A DNA stretch of 5,809 nucleotides from Thermoplasmata archaeon (GTDB taxonomy: Archaea; Thermoplasmatota; Penumbrarchaeia; Penumbrarchaeales; Penumbrarchaeaceae): contig JAGLEG010000331.1 of NCBI GenBank assembly GCA_023145185.1, positions 1 to 5,809 on the forward strand, written 5' to 3'. The stretch's first letter is position 1, and each line of letters opens with the position of its first letter. The notes under the pieces were generated by a model that did not search any database, was not told the origin of the DNA, and was given only the letters and a program-made list of their open reading frames with translations. The translations under genes were made by a program, and so were the position numbers. Below, piece by piece: positions 1-5,065 of the stretch.

Positions 1-764
1 CGGACGGTGAATACAGACCCTATCAGGTGGATATCCTTCGTATCCATTATCTCCATACCGATCTGCGAATTGTTGAATAATGAATCCAGGATCGACAGCT
101 CCTCTGAACCAAGGCATGATATGCCCAGGTTCTCGCCCAATGAGAGCAGGCCGTCGACCGTCGTGTTTGTGGAAGTATCAATGCTGATGCCGACCCCTAA
201 CATCGAGTTGGTGAGCGTCAGGTCCGAAAGCGACGTGTCGGATCCGTTTTCGATGGATATGCCCGAGGATTCAATAGGAACGATGGTGACATTCTCGATG
301 GATGTTCCCGTTGAATTGACGATCCATATGCCGATCCTGTCCAAGGGGGTGATCGTGAGGTTCATTATCTTGGTATGGTTGGCCCTGATGACGATATCTC
401 CATTGATGGTCATGTCCTTGATGGTCACATTCTCCGCTGTGATAAGGAAGGTGGGGTTTGAGGAGTTTGAGTTGACCATTGGTCCAAAATATGATCCACT
501 GATGGTCACACCCGTAACGTTCACTATCACGGTCTCTTCGTAGATACCCATTTCGACGACGATCGTGTCCCCCGTGGATGCGTTCAACATCGCCTCGGAT
601 ATCGTGTTGTGCTTTCCCGGGCCGACATAGAGGGTGCTTCCATGAACAGTATCCACCTCTGTCAGCAGCAGCCCCCACAAACCCGATGCGATCAGTAGGA
701 TCGAAAGGAGAATGGTCAGGCGTTCGTTCTTCCTTGTTCTCACGTGATACTGATAGTTATTCAT
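1..764 (-). CDS. Exported right-handed beta-helix (NosD/pectate-lyase-like) protein, C-terminus outside window
   Basis: Reading the minus strand from ATG at 764 gives 254 codons without a stop, continuing past the left edge. Residues 1-15 are polar and basic (ends RTRKNER). Residues 16-34 are a hydrophobic segment (LTILLSILLIASGLWGLLL), so this is a signal peptide or N-terminal anchor, possibly cleaved near VHG-STLYVG at 42/43. The segment YVGPGKHNTISEAMLNAS followed by GDTIVVEMGIYEETVIVN is the classic opening of archaeal surface beta-helix proteins (the 'GDTI.V..G.Y.E.V.V' first turn). After it come short repeated turns such as NVTIKDMTINGD, NLTIT and IENVTIVPIESSGISIENG. About ten N-X-S/T sequons suggest heavy N-glycosylation outside the cell. 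Start choice: ATG 764 has a GAGGAAGGGA-like ribosome site just upstream. An in-frame ATG at 794 would add ten polar residues. Substrate or ligand is unknown; the family call is firm, the function is not. Confidence 0.85.
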   Translation of the reverse strand, partial: MNNYQYHVRTRKNERLTILLSILLIASGLWGLLLTEVDTVHGSTLYVGPGKHNTISEAMLNASTGDTIVVEMGIYEETVIVNVTGVTISGSYFGPMVNSNSSNPTFLITAENVTIKDMTINGDIVIRANHTKIMNLTITPLDRIGIWIVNSTGTSIENVTIVPIESSGISIENGSDTSLSDLTLTNSMLGVGISIDTSTNTTVDGLLSLGENLGISCLGSEELSILDSLFNNSQIGMEIMDTKDIHLIGSVFTV

Positions 765-767
765 GAT

Positions 768-780
768 GGATCCCTTCCTC
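768..780 (-). promoter_or_regulatory. Shine-Dalgarno-like site for the beta-helix gene
   Basis: On the minus strand the purine run GAGGAAGGGA lies about six bases before the ATG at 764. It favours that start over the in-frame ATG at 794, which has no purine-rich site in front of it. Confidence 0.5.
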
Positions 781-819
781 GAACAGGTGGCCATTTCAGG
801 TCAAAATGTCCTACATGGA

Positions 820-827
820 TTAAATAA
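820..827. promoter_or_regulatory. TATA-like core shared by the divergent genes
   Basis: TTAAATAA (TTATTTAA on the other strand) is the most AT-rich block in the 116-base gap between two divergent starts. Archaeal TATA boxes lie about 26 bases before the transcript start. Read rightwards, this puts a start close to position 850. Read leftwards, it puts one close to 797, just before the alternative ATG at 794 and about 33 bases before the ATG at 764. The near-symmetric sequence could serve both directions. It is inferred from sequence and spacing only. Confidence 0.4.
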
Positions 828-849
828 CTATCTTAGTCGTGGGGAGAAA

Positions 850-871
850 ATGGTAATATCCCCTTTACCAT
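850..871. promoter_or_regulatory. Perfect 7-bp inverted repeat upstream of coaBC, possible operator or leader hairpin
   Basis: The arms ATGGTAA (850-856) and TTACCAT (865-871) are exact reverse complements separated by an 8-base spacer, ending nine bases before the coaBC ATG. The position, between the TATA-like block and the start codon, suits an operator bound by a dimeric repressor. As RNA it could form a small hairpin at the 5' end of the transcript. A second weak TATA-like stretch (TAATAT, 854-859) lies inside it, about 25 bases from the ATG, which would allow a leaderless coaBC transcript. The function is inferred. Confidence 0.35.
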
Positions 872-880
872 ACGAATGTC

Positions 881-2104
881 ATGCACCCGACTGCTGAGTT
901 GAGATCGGTCAAGAGCGATCGGTTGAAGGGAAAGAGGATCGTTCTGGGTGTGACGGGTTCCATCGCCGCCGTGGAATGCGTGAAACTGTCCAGGGAGCTC
1001 ATCAGGCATGGTGCGGATGTTATCGCCGTGATGACCCCCGAGGCGACCAGGATCCTGGGCGCAAGCGCAATGGAGTTCGCCACGGGGAACCCCGTCATTA
1101 CGGAGCTTACGGGGGCCGTGGAACACGTATCGTTGTGTGGGGACGTGCCGGATAGGGCGGACCTGCTTCTGCTGTCTCCATGTACGGCAAATACTCTTGG
1201 CAAGGTCGTTCTGGCGATCGATGATACGCCGGTGACCACGTTCGCAACGACGGCAATAGGCACGGGCATCCCGGTCATGATAGTTCCGGCAATGCACGGG
1301 ACCATGTACCAGCACCCGGTGGTGCAGGAGAATCTTGAGAAGGCAAGGGGGATGGGCCTGGAGATAGTTCAGCCCCTCCTTGAGGAGTCCAAGGCTAAGA
1401 TGGCGCCCCTGGATGAGATCGTTGGCAGGGTGGTCCAGAGGCTGTCGGACAGGGCACTGTACGGAAAGAAGGTCCTCATCGTTACGGGGGCGACCCAAGA
1501 GCCCATTGATGACATGAGGGTAGTGACGAATGTGGCGACGGGCAGGAGCGGGATATACCTCGCACTTGAGGCCCATTCCCACGGGGCGGAGGTACTGCTG
1601 CTGGTGGGCAAAGGAGTTACAGGGGTCCCGGGTCACATCAGATCGGAGATCTTTGGAACCACCGCAGATCTGGTGAAGAATATAGAGGGTTTGAGGGAGG
1701 TGTGGGGGGTCCCCGACATGGCCATTTTTTCCGCTGCTATATCCGACTACTCTCCAGTCCGGAAGGAGGGAAAGCTTCCCTCGGGGGAGAAGGGGATGGT
1801 TGTGAAGATGGAGAGAACTCCCAAGGTGGTGGAGGCCTTCAGGAGGGAGTATCCCGATGCCTTCCTCGTCGGGTACAAGGCCGAGGCGCTTTCAGACCGG
1901 GAGGAGCTCCTCAGAAGAGCCTACAGGAGGCTTACCGAGGTCGGCATGGACCTGATAGTGGCAAACGACCTCAAGGACGTGGGGGAAGAGAGAAATATCG
2001 TGTTATTGATCACGCCGGGCAAGGATGCCTTTGAGGTCGATGGGCGCAAGGAGGAGATCGCCCGTTTCATCATGGACAAGAGCCTGGAGATGCTGAGGGA
2101 GTGA
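881..2104 (+). CDS. coaBC: Bifunctional phosphopantothenoylcysteine decarboxylase / phosphopantothenate-cysteine ligase
   Basis: This 407-residue protein has the usual length and order of CoaBC. The N-terminal CoaC half (about 15-190) is an FMN-dependent decarboxylase: GVTGSIAA (23-30) for the flavin phosphate, an active-site His in EHVSL (82), SPCTANTLGK (99-108) as the PxTANT motif, and PAMHGTM (136-142) as the PAMN-type substrate motif. The C-terminal CoaB half (about 194-407) is the ligase: VTGATQEPID (201-210), the nucleotide-binding stretch VATGRSGIYLALEA (218-231), SAAISDYSP (284-292), GYKAE (331-335) and IVANDL (359-364). Together they turn 4'-phosphopantothenate, cysteine and a nucleotide triphosphate (CTP in characterised homologues) into 4'-phosphopantetheine in the cytoplasm. 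The start at 881 is the first start codon after an in-frame stop at 854-856, and the opening MHPT resembles archaeal homologues I recall. No Shine-Dalgarno is seen, so the transcript may be leaderless. The pantoate kinase gene follows after six bases. The clamp region 165-176 (LLEESKAKMAPL) has no cysteine, unlike bacterial CoaC. Confidence 0.95.
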   Translation: MHPTAELRSVKSDRLKGKRIVLGVTGSIAAVECVKLSRELIRHGADVIAVMTPEATRILGASAMEFATGNPVITELTGAVEHVSLCGDVPDRADLLLLSPCTANTLGKVVLAIDDTPVTTFATTAIGTGIPVMIVPAMHGTMYQHPVVQENLEKARGMGLEIVQPLLEESKAKMAPLDEIVGRVVQRLSDRALYGKKVLIVTGATQEPIDDMRVVTNVATGRSGIYLALEAHSHGAEVLLLVGKGVTGVPGHIRSEIFGTTADLVKNIEGLREVWGVPDMAIFSAAISDYSPVRKEGKLPSGEKGMVVKMERTPKVVEAFRREYPDAFLVGYKAEALSDREELLRRAYRRLTEVGMDLIVANDLKDVGEERNIVLLITPGKDAFEVDGRKEEIARFIMDKSLEMLRE

Positions 2105-2107
2105 GGT
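2103..2107 (+). promoter_or_regulatory. Ribosome binding site for pantoate kinase, overlapping the coaBC stop
   Basis: GAGGT overlaps the TGA stop of coaBC and stands three bases before the ATG at 2111. This close coupling supports a single transcript and possibly translational coupling between the two CoA genes. Confidence 0.5.
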
Positions 2108-2110
2108 ACG

Positions 2111-3301
2111 ATGATCAGAAAAGGGATTGGTTTCTGCCCCGGACACATTACCGGTTTCTTCTCCATTCACAACGATTCCGATGAAGTGTTAAAACAGGGG
2201 TCCCGGGGGGCTGGTGTGAACATCAGCCAGGGGGCCATGGTCAACGGCAGTTTCGAGGATAAAGTGGGTAAGGGACCCCTGGAGCTGGAGCTGAAGATCC
2301 GGGGAAGCGGGGAGTTCAAGGAGGATGATCGGATATACAGATCTGTGCTGGAGGACCTGCTCCCGAAGAAGGGGAAGGGGTGGAAGGTATCCCTTCGGGT
2401 GACTATCCAACTGCCCGTGGGCCAGGGCTTTGGCATGTCCGGGGCGGCGGCCCTCGCCACCGCGATAGCGACCTGGGAGGCCCTGTACTCCGTGGTCCCT
2501 GTCTGGGACAGGAGGCTGCGTTTCAAGGCGCAGCAGGAGAGCCTCTTCTCCATGGAGACCTCGGAGTTCAAGGTGGACCCCATCAAGAGGAAGATGGCGA
2601 ACGTGATGGATGTCTATATCGACAAGGGAGGGGATGTGGAACCCGTAGGATCATCGGGCAAGGCGTCGGGGATGTTGACCCAGGATGGGGATGTGCAGGA
2701 GGCGAGGCCCTGGCTTGACGACAGCGCCGCCCTTGAGGACATTGGATTCATCACCTATCAGGACTGCGTGGAGGCGGCTCACAGGGCGGATATCCTTGTT
2801 GGAGGTGGGTTGGGGGACGTCGTTGCCCAGGCGAGAGGGGGTATTGCGATCAGGCTGGCCCCGGGGGTCCCTCCTCACGGTGAAGTACATACTCTTCCAG
2901 TGAAGCTTGACCTGGTCCCAAAGGTGGTGTCACTTATTGTGGGCGATCCCATCTGCACGTCCGACGTGATATCCAACCCCATGAAGAAGAGGTTCATCAA
3001 CGAGGCCGGGGAGGCTGCCCTGGCCAATCTGCTGGAGCAGCCATCACTGGAGAGGCTGATGGAGGAGTGCAGGAACTTCTCCAGGGGTTCCAAACTGGAG
3101 AGCCTGCAGGTGAAGGGGGCACTGTCCGAGGTTGACGGCGTGGTGAACGCCTCCATGATAATGATCGGTAACTCCGTCTTCTTCCTGGAGGGTGCCAGGG
3201 AGTGGGTTCAGCACATTCAGGAGGTCGTGTTAAGGTGGAAGGAGCGGGGACAGGTCTTCGTCTGCGACGTGGACCTCATCGGGGCCCGCCCCATCAACTG
3301 A
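2111..3301 (+). CDS. Pantoate kinase (archaeal GHMP-family), with a large central insertion
   Basis: Archaeal pantoate kinase phosphorylates pantoate to 4-phosphopantoate with ATP, the first step of the archaeal route to 4'-phosphopantothenate. Signature segments are FCPGHITGFFSIH (8-20), GSRGAGVNIS (30-39), the GHMP ATP-binding loop PVGQGFGMSGAAALATA (102-118), GGGLGDVVAQARGG (231-244) and the R.APG.PP.G stretch (248-257). The C-terminal end, VFVCDVDLIGAR, also looks like the family. At 396 residues it is clearly longer than the roughly 300 I expect. The excess sits between the ATP loop helix (ending near 125) and EAAHRADILVGGGLGDV (from 221), where ordinary members go straight from one to the other. 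This inserted block (about 126-215) is soluble and I do not recognise it. ATG 2111 starts six bases after coaBC, in the same operon. Its 3' end overlaps the convergent surface-protein gene by 72 bases. Catalytic motifs look intact, so I expect an active enzyme. Confidence 0.92.
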   Translation: MIRKGIGFCPGHITGFFSIHNDSDEVLKQGSRGAGVNISQGAMVNGSFEDKVGKGPLELELKIRGSGEFKEDDRIYRSVLEDLLPKKGKGWKVSLRVTIQLPVGQGFGMSGAAALATAIATWEALYSVVPVWDRRLRFKAQQESLFSMETSEFKVDPIKRKMANVMDVYIDKGGDVEPVGSSGKASGMLTQDGDVQEARPWLDDSAALEDIGFITYQDCVEAAHRADILVGGGLGDVVAQARGGIAIRLAPGVPPHGEVHTLPVKLDLVPKVVSLIVGDPICTSDVISNPMKKRFINEAGEAALANLLEQPSLERLMEECRNFSRGSKLESLQVKGALSEVDGVVNASMIMIGNSVFFLEGAREWVQHIQEVVLRWKERGQVFVCDVDLIGARPIN

Positions 3302-4984
3302 TCGTTTCTGTGTTCTATTTTTATTGTATCTCTTTATTCCAATTATCGTGAAAAGTATGGCGGCGATTATAATTGCAGGCGTGATCAGATAGAAGAGACA
3401 GTAGGCCTCATTTCTCGTTGATCCGCTCTCGTTATGTTCAACCGGGACCGTCTGGTTCTCCTCTTCTTCGCGTTGTAGAATTGTCAGGCCGAGGGTCTCT
3501 ACGGACAACCTGCCGGTTCCATCCTTTACCTTCAGCACAATTATATGGTGACCAGCTGGCAGTGAGAGGTTCACCACCTCCCCCGAACCGATATGGTCCC
3601 CTGTATCACTGGACCAGATAAATTCGATCGAATCCCCGTAGGGTATGTCGGGATCATAACCGGTTCCGGATACCAGTTGTGGTCCATTCTCGACATATTC
3701 CTCCTGAAGCAGATGTATGGTCACCCCTGTCGGGCTGTCATCTACAGGTTCATAAATTAGCCTGAATATCATGAATGCGGTATCGATCCCATCCGTCGCG
3801 GTGATGTTGAAGGTCTCCTCTCCGCTCCAATCGCGCTCGGGAGAGAAATATGCCTGGTCCTCAACGATCCGCGTGGAGATATTCCTCCCCTGATCAATGC
3901 CGTAGGAGAGTATCATGTCGTCATCATCGTGGAATCTATCGAAAAGGGAGAGGAAAAGACCCGTGTCCTCATCGATATGGTAGACCATGTATTCCTCATA
4001 AGGCACTGGGGGGTCGTTGACATTGTGGACCGTTAACTGGAAATGGATCATATCAGTGGCTCCAGATCCGTCCTCCACCGTTATAATCAGGTCGTATATG
4101 CCCACATCGTCGTTGTCAGGAGTGCCCTGAAGGAGTCCCGTGTTCCGGTCCATGGTGAGGAATCCGGCGTCGGTATCCAGCGTCCATGTAAGGTCAGGGT
4201 CTCCCGGGTCATCGTCCCGAGCGTGGTATTCCACGATATAGAGCTGGTCCTCCCAGCATTCCAGGAGGTCCGCAGTGGTGATCTCCGGTGGATCGTTCAC
4301 ATTTTCGATGACGAGCTTGATGTTCACATCATCATACTGGTTGTGGTCGTTCCCATCGTCCACGGTGATGGTGAGGTAATATATGCCCACATCGTCGTTG
4401 TTTGGGGTGAAGGAGACCCTGCCGCTGGCCTGGTCGACGTCGAAGAACGGGCAATTGTCGTCGCTTGCGTTGGAGGAGAATGTGAAGTTCTCCCTGTCCC
4501 AGGGTTCAATGGGATCCTCCGCCGTTATCGTCATGTCAAGGAGTGTTTCCTCCAGTACGGTGATGATGGTCCCCTTGATACCCTTCGGCTGGGTGTGGAA
4601 GGTCCACTCGTGGACGGGGTGAAGTTCGGGAGGGTCGTTGATGGGCCTGATCTGCAACCTTACCGAATGTTCAGCTTTTGCACCCATTCTGTCAACTGCC
4701 CTGAACTGAAGGTTCTCTTCGCAGTAGTGGTTCTCCTCAGGCTCGATCATCAGGGAGCCGTTGCCCAGCATCGCGAAGATCTTTGAGTTCATCGGATATC
4801 TGTTCCCCTCGTTGAGCCAGATCCATTCCATGCCGTTCCAGAGCTGGAACTTCATCGAGTCGCCGAGATCGGGGTCCGAAAATATTCCGCTTGATGGAAG
4901 GGAGGTGCCGTCCAGGTCAAGGAACCCCTTCAGCTGATCCTCCTGCATGTTCATATCCGTGACGTTGTTGAGGACGTAGGGCAC
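3230..4984 (-). CDS. Cadherin-like/PKD-like repeat region with C-terminal membrane anchor (downstream half of an interrupted surface phosphoesterase gene)
   Basis: The first available start is GTG at 4984, giving 584 residues, but the open frame extends back to a TAA at 5063-5065 with the metallophosphoesterase in the same frame beyond it. There are four cadherin/dystroglycan-like domains, the first three closing with a NDPP linker: about 8-119, 120-233, 234-326 and 327-418 (closing DDSP). The motif TPxNDDVGIY occurs at 193 and 288, and acidic clusters (DDDPGDPD, DDDD) suggest calcium binding. Residues 419-505 look like a PKD/Ig-like domain. After an acidic, sequon-rich linker, residues 527-550 form a membrane helix followed by KRYNKNRTQKR and a short acidic, proline-ending tail. 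The ORF has no signal peptide and no ribosome site before the GTG, although its domains must be outside the cell, so it is unlikely to be an independent gene. The last 23 codons and stop overlap the pantoate kinase gene. Adhesion or surface anchoring of the phosphoesterase is the likely role. Confidence 0.75.
   Translation of the reverse strand: MPYVLNNVTDMNMQEDQLKGFLDLDGTSLPSSGIFSDPDLGDSMKFQLWNGMEWIWLNEGNRYPMNSKIFAMLGNGSLMIEPEENHYCEENLQFRAVDRMGAKAEHSVRLQIRPINDPPELHPVHEWTFHTQPKGIKGTIITVLEETLLDMTITAEDPIEPWDRENFTFSSNASDDNCPFFDVDQASGRVSFTPNNDDVGIYYLTITVDDGNDHNQYDDVNIKLVIENVNDPPEITTADLLECWEDQLYIVEYHARDDDPGDPDLTWTLDTDAGFLTMDRNTGLLQGTPDNDDVGIYDLIITVEDGSGATDMIHFQLTVHNVNDPPVPYEEYMVYHIDEDTGLFLSLFDRFHDDDDMILSYGIDQGRNISTRIVEDQAYFSPERDWSGEETFNITATDGIDTAFMIFRLIYEPVDDSPTGVTIHLLQEEYVENGPQLVSGTGYDPDIPYGDSIEFIWSSDTGDHIGSGEVVNLSLPAGHHIIVLKVKDGTGRLSVETLGLTILQREEEENQTVPVEHNESGSTRNEAYCLFYLITPAIIIAAILFTIIGIKRYNKNRTQKRSVDGAGPDEVHVADEDLSPLLPP
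3305..3338 (+). terminator. T-rich stretch after pantoate kinase, likely archaeal terminator
   Basis: Just after the TGA the plus strand has several T runs (TTT, TTTTT at 3318-3322, TCTTTATT) with no stable hairpin visible. This is the usual form of archaeal transcription terminators. The same bases code, on the minus strand, for the end of the membrane segment and its basic stop-transfer stretch in the convergent gene, so the richness in T may partly reflect coding needs. Confidence 0.45.
4095..4401 (-). repeat. Two exact 22-base copies inside tandem cadherin-like domains
   Basis: Positions 4095-4116 and 4380-4401 are identical over 22 bases and are 285 bases (95 codons) apart. Each encodes the conserved NDDVGIY turn of successive cadherin-like domains, so the spacing equals one domain. 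This points to domain duplication within the gene, with little divergence at this turn. Confidence 0.75.
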
Positions 4985-5062
4985 ATAGTTGACGTAGTCC
5001 CACCTGTCGAAGGTGAGGTTGAAGTTGTGGTTTGATCCATTTTTATATTGGTCCTGATATGG

Positions 5063-5065
5063 TTA
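5063..5065 (-). other. In-frame TAA interrupting the phosphoesterase/cadherin surface-protein gene
   Basis: The TAA lies in the same frame as both the phosphoesterase upstream and the cadherin-like region downstream (5063 and 4982 differ by 81, a multiple of three). No base gain or loss is needed to join them, only a sense codon in place of TAA. Serine TCA is one substitution away and fits the VRTY-S-PYQ context. No ATG, GTG or TTG occurs in frame between the stop and GTG 4984. Whether this is a real mutation or a sequence error cannot be told from the window. Confidence 0.8.

Noticed and set aside
7..543. Plus-strand frame of 178 codons opposite the beta-helix gene.
   Set aside because: It is made mostly of Met, Val, Ser and Ile repeats that mirror the beta-helix turns on the other strand, and it has no start signal.
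271..678. Minus-strand frame of 135 codons inside the beta-helix gene.
   Set aside because: It is out of frame with the beta-helix protein, and its His/Arg/Gly-rich sequence matches no fold. The overlapping frame with signal peptide and beta-helix turns is the real one.
833..1636. Long open frame antisense to coaBC (267 codons), with a second one at 865-1305.
   Set aside because: The sense frame carries all CoaBC motifs. The antisense products are low-complexity, rich in His, Arg and Pro or Ser and Thr, with no recognisable domain, as expected from a GC-rich sense codon pattern.
4095..4401. CRISPR-like or mobile-element repeat.
   Set aside because: There are only two copies, they are 285 bases apart, in frame, and they encode the same turn of tandem protein domains.
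4043..4786. Plus-strand open frame of 247 codons opposite the cadherin-like region.
   Set aside because: It is Val/His-rich and mirrors the Asp-rich repeats on the other strand (GAC/GAT read as GTC/ATC). It has no ribosome site or domain, so it is an antisense shadow.
4984..5062. An independent promoter and start for the cadherin-like half.
   Set aside because: The 78 bases read naturally as coding continuation, contain no in-frame start before GTG 4984 and no clear ribosome site. One short AT-rich piece (near 5040-5048) is not enough to claim a promoter.
5063..5065. Recoding of the stop as pyrrolysine or selenocysteine.
   Set aside because: Pyrrolysine uses UAG and selenocysteine uses UGA; this codon is UAA. 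The context fits an ordinary serine instead.
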